Notes: generated by a model not told the origin, from the sequence alone. A stretch of 64,000 bases of DNA from Bradyrhizobium sp. Arg816 (GCF_029989365.1 NZ_JAPRAQ010000012.1:159244-223243); one strand, 5' to 3'. Numbered from the stretch's first letter, positions 51,787 to 60,243 are shown. Numbers and translations: made by a program.

Positions 51787-51816
51787 GGTTGATTGGATAA
51801 GTCTCAATGTTGAGCC

Positions 51817-51900
51817 GTCATTGCGAGCGAAGCGAAGCAATCCAGACTGCCTCCGCGGATATACTCTGGATTGCTTCGTCGCTTCGCTCCTCGCAATGAC
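51817..51900. repeat. palindromic intergenic repeat, family E (GTCATTGCGAGCGAAGCGAA)
   Basis: GTCATTGCGAGCGAAGCGAA and its near-complement ending GCAATGAC, with an inner CAATCCAGA / CTGGATTG dyad. It lies within the catabolic cluster, between the Gfo/Idh/MocA and DUF993 genes, 18 bases before the latter's start. Confidence 0.85.
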
Positions 51901-51918
51901 GGAGAGAGGTTCGAAGTC

Positions 51919-53109
51919 ATGAACAAGCCCGTCCAGCCGATGTCGTCGTTGTCCCTGAAACTACCGAAGGCGGATCGTTCGATCGAGACCTACCGGCTCG
52001 CGGCCTCGCGAACGTTTCCCACGAAACTCGAGGGACCGCTGAACCGCATCGCCTTCTCGGCGGTGCACACCGTCGTCGATCCCTTTGCGGACAACGATCC
52101 CTGGCTCTCCGCTGCTGTCGACTGGGACAAAACCATCGCCTTCCGCGAGCACGTCTGGGACCTCGGCCTCGGCGTCGCCGAAGCCATGGACACCGCGCAA
52201 CGCGGGATGGGGTTGGACTGGCCGACCTCGCTGGAGCTGATCACGCGTTCGGTCAGCGCCGCCAAGCGGCGCAATGCGCTGGTGTTCTCTGGTGCGGGCA
52301 CGGACCATCTTGCGGTCGAGGATGCCAAGAGCCTTGACGATGTGATTCGCGCCTATGAGGAGCAGATCTCGGCGGTCGAGAAGGTCGGCGGCCGCATCAT
52401 CTTGATGGCGTCACGCGCGCTGGCGAAACTCGGCCGCAACGCCGATGACTACGCAAAAGTCTATGACCGCGTGCTGTCGCAGGTCCGTGAGCCCGTGATC
52501 ATCCACTGGCTCGGCGATATGTTCGATCCGGCGCTGACGGGATATTGGGGCACCAGAGATCTCGACAAGGCGATGGACACAGCGGTGGCCATCATCAACG
52601 GCAACGCCGCCAAGGTCGATGGTGTAAAAGTTTCGCTGCTCGACAAGCAACGCGAGATCGACATGCGCAGGCGCCTGGACAAGCGCATCAAGATGTACAC
52701 CGGCGACGATTTCAACTACGCGGAGCTGATCGCCGGCGACGACCAGGGCTTTTCGCACGCGCTGCTCGGCATCTTCGACGCGATCGCGCCGGCGGCGTCC
52801 TACGCGCTGTCGCGGCTCGCGGCAGGCGACGAAGCCGGCTTCCATGACGTGCTGGGTCCGACCGTCCCGCTGTCACGTCATATCTTTAGGGCGCCGACGC
52901 GCTTCTACAAGACGGGCGTCGTCTTCATGGCGTATCTCAATGGCCACCAGGATCATTTTACCATGGTCGGGGGACAGGAGAGCGCGCGCTCGATGCTGCA
53001 TCTGGCCGAGCTGTTCCGGCTTGCCGATCAGGCCGGCCTGCTCGCCAATCCTGAGCTCGCGACGCGGCGGATGAAGACCGTGCTGGCCTCGCGCGGACTG
53101 GAAGACTGA
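51919..53109 (+). CDS. DUF993 / dihydrodipicolinate-synthase-like protein
   Basis: A 396-residue protein that I recognise as the DUF993 family, described as dihydrodipicolinate-synthase-like, so a class I aldolase-type barrel is expected. Conserved stretches include GLDWPTSLELITRS, FSGAGTDHLAVED, VREPVIIHWLGDMFDP and VDGVKVSLLDKQREI, where the Lys in VKVSLLD is a candidate Schiff-base residue. The family is poorly characterised. Here it lies between a dehydrogenase and an isomerase, which suggests a carbon-carbon bond cleavage step. Its stop overlaps the next start (TGATG). Confidence 0.8.
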   Translation: MNKPVQPMSSLSLKLPKADRSIETYRLAASRTFPTKLEGPLNRIAFSAVHTVVDPFADNDPWLSAAVDWDKTIAFREHVWDLGLGVAEAMDTAQRGMGLDWPTSLELITRSVSAAKRRNALVFSGAGTDHLAVEDAKSLDDVIRAYEEQISAVEKVGGRIILMASRALAKLGRNADDYAKVYDRVLSQVREPVIIHWLGDMFDPALTGYWGTRDLDKAMDTAVAIINGNAAKVDGVKVSLLDKQREIDMRRRLDKRIKMYTGDDFNYAELIAGDDQGFSHALLGIFDAIAPAASYALSRLAAGDEAGFHDVLGPTVPLSRHIFRAPTRFYKTGVVFMAYLNGHQDHFTMVGGQESARSMLHLAELFRLADQAGLLANPELATRRMKTVLASRGLED

Positions 53110-53972
53110 TGCGCGATTTCTCGTCCGACCATCGCTGGCTGTCGCTGAACACAGCGACGGTCCGCAAGCAGGGTGACCTCGTCGAGATCATCGAGGCCTG
53201 TGCAAGGCATGACATCCGCGCCATCGATCCCTGGCGCGACCAGGTCGCTTGCGTCGGTCTCGATCGCGCCGCGCGCGCGGTGCGCGATGCCGGCCTCGAG
53301 CTGTCGGGCTATTGCCGCGGCGGCATGTTCACCTCGGACGCATCGCTCCGGGGGGAAGTGCGCGACGACAACCGCCGCTGCGTGGATGAGGCCAAGGCGC
53401 TGGGCGCGCCCTGCATCGTTCTCGTCGTCGGCGGCCTGCCGCAATATTCGCGGCCGGGCAGCGGGGCGTCGAAGGATATCGCGCGCGCACGCGGGCAGGT
53501 TGAGGAAGCGCTTGCCGAGATGCTCGACTATGCCAAACAGGCAAAGCTGCCGCTGGCGATCGAGCCCTTGCATCCGGCCTATGCAGCCGACCGCGCCTGC
53601 GTGAACACCACAAAGCAGGCGCTCGACATTTGCGACCGGCTCGACCCTGATCGTACCGGCATCCTCGGCGTCGCGCTCGACGTCTATCACATCTGGTGGG
53701 ATCCGGAGCTGATGGGACAGATCGCGCGCGCCGGCAAGGATCGCCTGCTCGCCTTCCATGTCTGCGACTGGCTGGTGCCGACCAACGACATCCTCAATGA
53801 CCGCGGCATGATGGGCGACGGCGTCATCGACATCAAATCGGCGCGCGCTGCGGTCGAGGCGCAGGGGTTTGCCGGCTATTCGGAGATCGAGATCTTCTCC
53901 AACGACTGGTGGAGCAAGCCGATGGACGAGGTGCTGAGCACGTGCATTACGCGGCACAAGAGGGTGGTGTAG
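53109..53972 (+). CDS. sugar phosphate isomerase/epimerase (xylose-isomerase-like TIM barrel)
   Basis: A 287-residue TIM barrel of the AP-endonuclease-2/IolE/IolI group. Metal-binding residues are likely in PLAIEPLHPAY (Glu), LDVYHIWWDPEL (Asp-His), FHVCDW (His) and YSEIEIFSN (Glu). It closes the catabolic cluster and would isomerise or dehydrate the keto-polyol intermediate. The 3' end of this gene (around IEIFSNDWWSKPMDEVL) recurs as broken copies at 57384-57430 and 60177-60243. Confidence 0.88.
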   Translation: MRDFSSDHRWLSLNTATVRKQGDLVEIIEACARHDIRAIDPWRDQVACVGLDRAARAVRDAGLELSGYCRGGMFTSDASLRGEVRDDNRRCVDEAKALGAPCIVLVVGGLPQYSRPGSGASKDIARARGQVEEALAEMLDYAKQAKLPLAIEPLHPAYAADRACVNTTKQALDICDRLDPDRTGILGVALDVYHIWWDPELMGQIARAGKDRLLAFHVCDWLVPTNDILNDRGMMGDGVIDIKSARAAVEAQGFAGYSEIEIFSNDWWSKPMDEVLSTCITRHKRVV

Positions 53973-54002
53973 CTCCCACGCGCGCTGTCCTCACGGGCGT
54001 GC

Positions 54003-54045
54003 GACTTGTTGCAGCGCGTTGAAGCGCGCCTTCCGCTTGACGGCA
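54003..54045 (-). pseudogene. fragment of an LTXXQ-family gene 3' end
   Basis: About 33 bases match, with two or three changes, the 3' end of the large LTXXQ gene (55187-55220). In - strand translation it reads KARFNALQQ, compared with KARFNTLQQ in the intact protein. Nothing upstream or downstream extends the frame, so this is a leftover of a duplication or recombination next to the isomerase gene. Confidence 0.5.
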
Positions 54046-54765
54046 CCGAAGCGGCGGGCTCGAGCGATTCAGCGAGCCGGTTGGAGTACCACCAACGAGA
54101 GGTGGACAGCCGTCAGCTTTCAGGCAGAATGATATCATCCCGATGCCGCAGCCTCGCCACGGTCTGCGCCAGATCGGATGCGGTAATCAGTGGCATCAAC
54201 GGTCGGCAGGCACGGCGGATGTACCCACGCCTGATGATCTTGGATGGCCCCGGCGCGCAATCGTCGGGGCCATTGTTGTGATCGGCGGGGGCAACGCTAA
54301 CGACTTTTGCCGGAGGCCCCGGCGTGTTCCAGCCCCAGGCCCGTTCCATTGCGGCGACAAGGAAAGACCGCCCGAAGGCGGTCTTGCAGTCCAATGGGCC
54401 GGGCCAAAATAGTTTCGGGATCAAACCTTGTCCGGCCCGGTCTGATCGCCAGCTAACCACTATCCCGGGAAGGCCGCTGACAATTAAGATTTCAGTCCTG
54501 AAATGGAATGCACCTGCGGCTTGGGAACCCGCCGTCCGAGGCGAGTCTTGTTGCGTGCCTGTGTGCAGCGGTGGCCGAAGGGGCTGCGGCGCTGAGAACT
54601 TCGACTAGCTCTGAGGGCTGAAGCTGCTCACGTCGGTGAAAAGTCTGACGATTGCGCTATCATCGATTGACGTCAAACACCGGACTATCACTCGTCAATT
54701 CAATCTGCGAAATTGTGACGACACAAATGCGCTTGTAAACAAGCTGGCGCGAAGGGAGGTTGGCA
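54046..54765. other. non-coding stretch with one hairpin
   Basis: No convincing gene: the open frames on both strands lack ribosome sites and recognisable products. A 9-bp perfect hairpin (AAGACCGCC / GGCGGTCTT, loop CGAA) lies at 54364-54385 and could terminate transcription from either side. The sequence is less GC-biased and more irregular than its surroundings, in line with a decayed region. Confidence 0.5.
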
Positions 54766-55011
54766 GTGGAGGCAGTGGAGAGAGTGCAGCGCTTGCGTGC
54801 GATGGGTTCGCTGTGCCGCCAACAGGCCGCGTACAACAGCATGAACAAATGGAAGCTGCTCGCAGAAGCAGAATACTGGGACCACCTGGCCGATCTTGAG
54901 TTGTCTGCTCACTCCCAGCAATGCAACGCCGTCGGCTCGGATGAGAAAGAGCGGCCTCAAGCGATCCCAACCACGAATGACGCTGGACCGAAGACGATTT
55001 CCGTCGCGTGA
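54766..55011 (+). CDS. small hypothetical soluble protein
   Basis: An 81-residue protein starting at GTG 54766 (MEAVERVQRLRAMGSLCRQQAAYN), six bases after GAAGGGAGG. The middle (WKLLAEAEYWDHLADLELSAH) is an amphipathic helix. It resembles a group of short helical proteins common in Bradyrhizobium, usually with a conserved helix W-LLxEAExWxxLAExEL. Function unknown. A TTG two codons upstream is an alternative start with worse spacing. Confidence 0.55.
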   Translation: MEAVERVQRLRAMGSLCRQQAAYNSMNKWKLLAEAEYWDHLADLELSAHSQQCNAVGSDEKERPQAIPTTNDAGPKTISVA

Positions 55012-55174
55012 GGTCAAGACGAAGCGGTTGTTTGCATCCCGTGCCACCGCACTTATCACAGAGAGAAGCGGCCCGGACACGCATGTTCTGGTCGAACTGT
55101 GGAGCAGGGCGATAATGGCACCCCGCGTCGTTCGGCCGCTGCTCACATTGCAACGAGAGAATGCGACGCCGCCG

Positions 55175-57157
55175 TCAAGGGCCTGCGAGCTGTTGCAGCG
55201 TGTTGAAGCGCGCCTTCTGCTCGCTGCTCAGCGTGGCATAGAACTCGTCCAGGGCGGGCTCGACCAGCTTGGCGGCCTGAAGCATGGCCTCGAGCCGGTG
55301 CTGCATCGCTTCCAGCCGTCCGACCGGCGTCAGCGGCACATCGTTCGGACAGGCTGCCTGTAGGCCCTCAACGCCCTTCGCCGTCGCTTCGCCGAGACGG
55401 TCGAGCGCCTCCTTCTGCTTGCCCGCGGGATGGAGCACAGCCTCGATCCTTTGGATCGGCAATTGGGTCAGGCCGGACTTCGGATCGCCGCAGCCTTCGG
55501 CACTGCCTTCCTGGGCACCGGCTTCCTGCTGCCGAGGCGAGCGGTCGCCGATGTTGGGGCCGAGCGCGTTGAAGCGGGCCTGCTGCTCGTCACTGAGCGA
55601 GTTGTAGAAATTCTCCAGTGCCGGTCGCACGATCTTGACAGCATCCAGTGTCGCGCTGACGCGGTTCATCATCGCCCGCAAGCGGCCGGGCGGCGTCAGT
55701 GCATAAGTATCAGCGCAGGAGTCCTTGAACACACCGGCAGCATTGGCCGCCGCGGTCTTCAACGCGTCGAGCAGCGCGCGTTGCTCCGCCGTCGGCCGCA
55801 CCGCGCTCGTGATATCGTCGAGCGGCCAAGCAGTGACGCCCTTGTCCGGTGTGCCGCACAATTGCTGCAGCGTCTGCGGGCTCGCGCTGGCGCGCTGGCG
55901 CGCGCGGGTGCCGCCGCCGGCTTGCGGATAGTCATTCGGGTTGGTGCTGGCATAGGCGGAATAGGGACTGTCATCGCCCCAGAACACGGTGTCGACGAAG
56001 TCGTCATACGCGTACGCCCAATAGCCGGGCTCGTAAGCATAGGACCAGAACGTGTAGTCAAAAATGTCGGAATAGGCGTAGGGCCAGAACACGGGCCCAA
56101 GCCATGCCACGAACACCGCGGGATGGCGGTGTCGCCAGGCCTGCCGGGGAGCCCAGCCGCTCTGGCGGGCGACGAGGGCCGCCTGGGTTTGCGCAAGAGG
56201 CCGCTCGCGGAAGTGCGCGCCAAACCGCCCGCGCGCGGCGCCTGCCGCTGCAACTGTTGCAGCGGGGGCCTGCGGTCCCAGCCTCTGCTGGCGCGCCAGA
56301 TCGCTCTGCTGTGCGCGTTGCTCGCGGTCGAGCAAGCGGTTCTGCGTCCGGAGTATCCGTTGCTGCTCGCGCTGCGCGCGTGCGCCTTCCGGTTTCTGCG
56401 ACTGCAATGTCTGCACGCGCTGCTGCAGGCGATCGATGCGGGTCTGACGCTCCGTCGTCTGGCGCGACAGCATCACGCGCTGCCGTTGCTCGACGTGCTG
56501 CTCACGCTGTTGTACGCGCTGCTCGCGCTCCAGCTGCCTGTTCTGCGACTGCAGCAATCGCTGCTGATCGCGTTGCGCTCTCGCGCCTTCCGGTTTTTGC
56601 GACTGCAATGTCTGCACACGCTGCTGCAAGCGGTCGATGCGGCCCTGGCGTTCCGAGGCTTGGCGCGACAGCGTCTCGCGCGGCTGTTCCGGCCGCACGC
56701 TCGCAGCCGACGGTGCGCTTGGGTGTGAGGGGGCGGCGATCTGCGGCGTCGGTTGCGGTACCATCGCCGGACGTTGCGGCGCTGCCGGCGCGCGGTGGAA
56801 TTCAGGCCGGGGCGCCGCCACGTGCGGGGTAGCCCGCTGCGGCGGTGCCGCGAAGTGCGGGGCCGGGCGCGGTGGCGGTGAGGCCATGCGAGGCGCCGGA
56901 TTCGGCGCCATGGCCGGTCGCTGCGGCATGGCCGGAGGATGAAATGCCGGCGCGGCGGGACGCGCCATGGCAGGTGGTGCTGCCGGACGCGCCATCGCAG
57001 GTGGTGGTGCTGGCCGGGCTGCCGGCGCTGCAGCTGGACCGGGTGGCCCGCCTCTTCCATGTCCCTGGCCGGGTCCTTGGGCGAACGCACTGATGCTCGC
57101 CGTCAGCATCGAGACACCAACTAGAACAGCCGTCAGGCAAACGCCACGCGGAAGCAT
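55175..57157 (-). CDS. large exported protein with coiled-coil repeats and two LTXXQ (Spy/CpxP-like) domains
   Basis: A 660-residue exported protein (signal peptide ending SISAFA). In order: a Pro/Ala-rich stretch (residues about 30-150); a Gln/Arg-rich coiled coil in which a block with RIDRLQQRVQTLQSQKPEG appears twice (about 60-70 residues each); a Tyr/Trp-rich segment (WPYAYSDIFDYTFWSYAYEP); and two tandem C-terminal domains of about 110 residues. The C-terminal domains end SDEQQARFNALGPN and SSEQKARFNTLQQL, so they are LTXXQ-type. Periplasmic stress or metal-sensing roles are known for Spy/CpxP, but not for this long form. ATG 57157 follows GGGAGCGACAATC. Confidence 0.82.
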   Translation of the reverse strand: MLPRGVCLTAVLVGVSMLTASISAFAQGPGQGHGRGGPPGPAAAPAARPAPPPAMARPAAPPAMARPAAPAFHPPAMPQRPAMAPNPAPRMASPPPRPAPHFAAPPQRATPHVAAPRPEFHRAPAAPQRPAMVPQPTPQIAAPSHPSAPSAASVRPEQPRETLSRQASERQGRIDRLQQRVQTLQSQKPEGARAQRDQQRLLQSQNRQLEREQRVQQREQHVEQRQRVMLSRQTTERQTRIDRLQQRVQTLQSQKPEGARAQREQQRILRTQNRLLDREQRAQQSDLARQQRLGPQAPAATVAAAGAARGRFGAHFRERPLAQTQAALVARQSGWAPRQAWRHRHPAVFVAWLGPVFWPYAYSDIFDYTFWSYAYEPGYWAYAYDDFVDTVFWGDDSPYSAYASTNPNDYPQAGGGTRARQRASASPQTLQQLCGTPDKGVTAWPLDDITSAVRPTAEQRALLDALKTAAANAAGVFKDSCADTYALTPPGRLRAMMNRVSATLDAVKIVRPALENFYNSLSDEQQARFNALGPNIGDRSPRQQEAGAQEGSAEGCGDPKSGLTQLPIQRIEAVLHPAGKQKEALDRLGEATAKGVEGLQAACPNDVPLTPVGRLEAMQHRLEAMLQAAKLVEPALDEFYATLSSEQKARFNTLQQLAGP

Positions 57158-57224
57158 GATTGTCGCTCCCAGCTCGTAATCGCCCACGACGTTCAACGCA
57201 CGGCTGGCGGAATCGTTCTTTGCT

Positions 57225-57430
57225 GGCCGCGGCCGGCATTGCGATCTTCCGACGCAGGCAGCTTCAGGAGAAATCCTGCGTCAGGGTGGTGGCGAACTGC
57301 TCCAGCGCCCAGTCGATTTCAAGCGGCTGTCCAGCTTGAGCCAATTGCGGGCGAGTTGCTGACGTCGGAAGACCTTGCAGGACTATGCCGGCTTCTCGGA
57401 GATCGAGATCTTCTCCAACGACTGGTGGGG
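57225..57430. pseudogene. duplicated remnant, copy A (block 1 plus isomerase-gene 3' fragment)
   Basis: Block 1 (57225-57279) is nearly identical to 60122-60176 over about 55 bases, including CGATCTTCCGACGCAGGCAG. Block 2 (57384-57430) encodes AGFSEIEIFSNDWWG on the + strand, a piece of the isomerase at 53109-53972. About 105 bases of unrelated sequence separate the blocks here; in copy B they are fused. Neither has an intact gene around it. Confidence 0.75.
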
Positions 57431-57472
57431 CAATTGGACGAGGCGCTGCGCTGGCGCGCCCGGTCCGGCACG

Positions 57473-58660
57473 CTAGGACGCGCGGTTGAGAAAGATCGGC
57501 AGCCCCTGCTTGTTGGCGTAGATGGGGCGGTAGCGCTCCGTGTTGTAGCTGCTCGCAACGTCCAATTTGCGCGGACCGAGCTTGGCGTCAGGGATGGGCA
57601 CGAGGTCGTAGCGGCCCTCGACCAGCGCCGACATGAGGCCGGTCTTGCTTTCCAGCATGGCATCGTAGGCCATGTTACCGAAAGTCAGGGCCACAAGCTT
57701 GTCGATGAAGTCCGGATCGCCCGATCGCAAATCGTAGGTGAGATCGGAGGTGATCGTCTCCTCCCCGGTACGCTGCTTGATCTCGTCAGCAAGCGATTCC
57801 GCCACGTTGGCCTTCTTGCGGTGACCGTAGGCGTCAGGCTCGCCGTATTCCCGCAGCTTGTAGCCTTCCCACTGAGCTCCCTCGCTGAGCACGATCAGCG
57901 CGTAGTTGCTTGGATTGGCGCGCTTGTCCTCGACGAGCAACTGGATCAGCTTGTCGAGGTCGACCTTATACTCCGGTATGACGCATCGTATCGAGGTCGC
58001 ATACGCGGTGTAGAGTGCCGTAAATCCGGCATCGCGGCCAAAGACGCGGAAAATGCCAATTCGCTCATGCGAGCCGATGGTGGTGCGCTGCCGCTGGATG
58101 GCATCGCTGGCACGGGTGATCGCGGTCGAGAACCCGATGCAGTACTCAGTGTTGCGGACGTCATTATCCATCGTCTTCGGGATGGCGATGATCTTGACGC
58201 CGAGTTCGTTGAGCTTGGCCGCATAACTGAGCGTGTCGTCGCCGCCGATGGCGATCAGGTGTTCGATGCCAAGTCCCGAAAGGTTAGCGAGCACCCGGTT
58301 GGTGAGGTCCCACGTCTTTGTCGCGATGCCGCCGTTGGTGCTCAGCGAGACCGGCACATCATTGCCGACGAGATGATCTGGCAGCTTTTGTATTTTGGAG
58401 GGATTGACGCGGCTCGAGTGCAGCACGGTACCGCCGCGCCGGTCGATGGTTCGAGTGTTTTCACGGTTCAGCGGGATGACGTAGTGGGACCTGCTGTTAG
58501 GGTCGTCGAGGTTCAGGTGCGTGAGGGCCTCCCAACCACGGCGCAGACCGACAACTTCGATGTCGTCCTCACTGCCGCGATAAGTCACGCTCTTGATGAC
58601 TGCATTGAGGCCGGCGACGTCGCCGCCGCCCGTGAGAATGCCGATGCGTTTCTTGGCCAT
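57473..58660 (-). CDS. 6-phosphofructokinase, pyrophosphate-dependent type
   Basis: A 395-residue phosphofructokinase. The phosphoryl-donor motif is GGDDT (139-143) and the catalytic loop is PKTMDND (161-167). Asp in the second position of GGDD and Lys before TMDND are the residues that mark pyrophosphate-dependent enzymes; ATP-dependent ones have GGDG and GTIDND. The reaction, fructose 6-phosphate to fructose 1,6-bisphosphate with PPi, is then reversible. ATG 58660 follows GGAGGTGGAT. It lies 89 bases after the FBP aldolase/phosphatase gene in the same direction; the two would be cotranscribed and share a substrate. Confidence 0.85.
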   Translation of the reverse strand: MAKKRIGILTGGGDVAGLNAVIKSVTYRGSEDDIEVVGLRRGWEALTHLNLDDPNSRSHYVIPLNRENTRTIDRRGGTVLHSSRVNPSKIQKLPDHLVGNDVPVSLSTNGGIATKTWDLTNRVLANLSGLGIEHLIAIGGDDTLSYAAKLNELGVKIIAIPKTMDNDVRNTEYCIGFSTAITRASDAIQRQRTTIGSHERIGIFRVFGRDAGFTALYTAYATSIRCVIPEYKVDLDKLIQLLVEDKRANPSNYALIVLSEGAQWEGYKLREYGEPDAYGHRKKANVAESLADEIKQRTGEETITSDLTYDLRSGDPDFIDKLVALTFGNMAYDAMLESKTGLMSALVEGRYDLVPIPDAKLGPRKLDVASSYNTERYRPIYANKQGLPIFLNRAS

Positions 58661-58749
58661 ATCCACCTCCGGATCGGCATGTCGTCATAGCGCCTGCATC
58701 TGTCGATTGAATGGTGAACGTCGCTCCAGCTTCTGATTGGAGGCGGTCG

Positions 58750-59895
58750 CTACTCGGCCGCTTCCGGTTTGCGGTCGTCGCGCAGTCGAAAGCGCTTCAG
58801 CAGTCCGGACACGGTGTCGCGGAAGCCGCCATATTCCAGTTCGGAATAGGGTAGCATGGCGGCGCCAGACCAGCCTTGGCTGCGCATCTCGATGGCCTTG
58901 CGCTGGGCGCGCCGGCGAACCTCATCCCATGCCTGGTTGTCGAAGAAATCGGTGTAGGACTCCGCAAAGCGGCCTTCCCTGTCGATCGAAAAGCCGACGC
59001 AAGAAACGATCGGCAGGCAGTACATGCCGGTAACGGGCGTGTTGAGTGGCACCGGCATGAGCGGCATCACATGCGAGCCGCGTGCATCGCCGCCCACGAA
59101 GTGCGCTTTGGCGAACGGCGAGATTATTTCCTCCGGAGCTGGGAAAATCCCCTGGTTCCTGACGATCGCGACTGGATCATCCTTGCCGGTGTACTTGCCT
59201 GCGATCGCGTGGAGGCGCTGTGCCGAAACGGCTACGACGACCTCGCCATGGGTTCGAGAAATGATGCGATCGATGCCGAAGCGCTCGTTGTCGCGAAGCA
59301 GGGCGGCGATGTGGTAGCTGTCGGCGGGTGCGTCGAGCTCGAGTAGGCTGTCGCCGGCTGTGTTGTCCATGTCGATGACATGGAAACGGAATCCCTTGAT
59401 CATCGGAGGCAGCATCAGCCCAGCGCAGTACATAGGGTCGGCAAAGGCGAGATAGAGCGGCAGGTTGTAGGCGCCGGGGCCGCATTTGTCGGCCGCGAAC
59501 ACCATGAAGGACTCCGCGGGTCGCACGCCGGAGAGGCTGTGGTCGAAGCTGAGCTCGGCGACGCCTGGGCCGGCGCCGCGAATGTTCCCGGAAGGCGCGT
59601 CGGCGAGAAGATCCTGGCCAGCGCCATAGAGCCCTGAGCTTTTCGCGACCGAGGTGGCCGCGAGGAACGACTTCCAAGCGAGCTGATGTACCTCGGAGCT
59701 TCCTTCGCCCCGAGTGTGCGTCATGATGATCGCAATGTCGTCGCCGGTGTGGCAGATGAAACCGTCGATCAGCAGGCCATTGCAGATCGCCTTGGCAACC
59801 TCGCCCTCGACAGTCGCGATCATGCGTGAAGACGGTTTCGTATGCCCGCCAACGGAGCCAACGTCAGCTTTGATGACTGAAAGAGTGAGTCTCAT
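58750..59895 (-). CDS. fbp: fructose-1,6-bisphosphate aldolase/phosphatase (archaeal type, FBPase class V)
   Basis: A 381-residue protein of the bifunctional FBP aldolase/phosphatase family, known mainly from archaea and deep-branching bacteria. It condenses triose phosphates and dephosphorylates the product to fructose 6-phosphate. Signature stretches are SVIKADVGSVGGH, HTGDDIAIIMTHTRGE, YGAGQDLLADAPSGNIRG, and GAYNLPLYLAFADP. Tyr235, Lys238 and Asp239 in GKYTGKDDP match the Tyr-x-x-Lys-Asp (Tyr229/Lys232/Asp233) needed for aldolase activity, so both activities may be kept. ATG 59895 was chosen for spacing to GGAGAA. It precedes the PPi-type phosphofructokinase. Confidence 0.87.
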   Translation of the reverse strand: MRLTLSVIKADVGSVGGHTKPSSRMIATVEGEVAKAICNGLLIDGFICHTGDDIAIIMTHTRGEGSSEVHQLAWKSFLAATSVAKSSGLYGAGQDLLADAPSGNIRGAGPGVAELSFDHSLSGVRPAESFMVFAADKCGPGAYNLPLYLAFADPMYCAGLMLPPMIKGFRFHVIDMDNTAGDSLLELDAPADSYHIAALLRDNERFGIDRIISRTHGEVVVAVSAQRLHAIAGKYTGKDDPVAIVRNQGIFPAPEEIISPFAKAHFVGGDARGSHVMPLMPVPLNTPVTGMYCLPIVSCVGFSIDREGRFAESYTDFFDNQAWDEVRRRAQRKAIEMRSQGWSGAAMLPYSELEYGGFRDTVSGLLKRFRLRDDRKPEAAE

Positions 59896-60121
59896 GAGCA
59901 TTTCTCCGATCCGCGCAGCTCATCGCCTCCGGCCTCAGCGCTTGCTGCGCCGGGCACGGCGCTGCTCATTCGCGGACAAAAACGTCCGTCGCTCCGATAG
60001 GTTCCACGCACGCCGTTCATCCGGTTGCCGGGATCATGCCGAGTTTTGCCTTAGGACCATGAGTCACTACTGTTTGCTGCGCTGCACGAGTCCGGTTCTG
60101 GCCGGACCGCTAACTCGTCGT

Positions 60122-60243
60122 TGGCTGCGGCCGGCATTGCGATCTTCCGACGCAGGCAGCTTCAGGACAAATCCTGCTATTCGAAGATCGAGATATTCTC
60201 CAACGACTGGTGGGGTAGTCCGATGGACGAGGTGCTGCGCACC
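60122..60243. pseudogene. duplicated remnant, copy B (block 1 fused to isomerase-gene 3' fragment)
   Basis: Block 1 (60122-60176) repeats 57225-57279; directly joined to it, 60177-60243 encodes YSKIEIFSNDWWGSPMDEVL on the + strand, matching the end of the isomerase gene (53870-53940). The frame has no start and soon loses similarity. Together with copy A it brackets the phosphofructokinase / FBP aldolase-phosphatase pair as direct repeats. Confidence 0.75.

Noticed and set aside
54113..54460. 115-codon - strand frame in the gap after the isomerase gene
   Set aside because: No ribosome site, no recognisable domain, and it covers the 54364-54385 hairpin; treated as non-coding.
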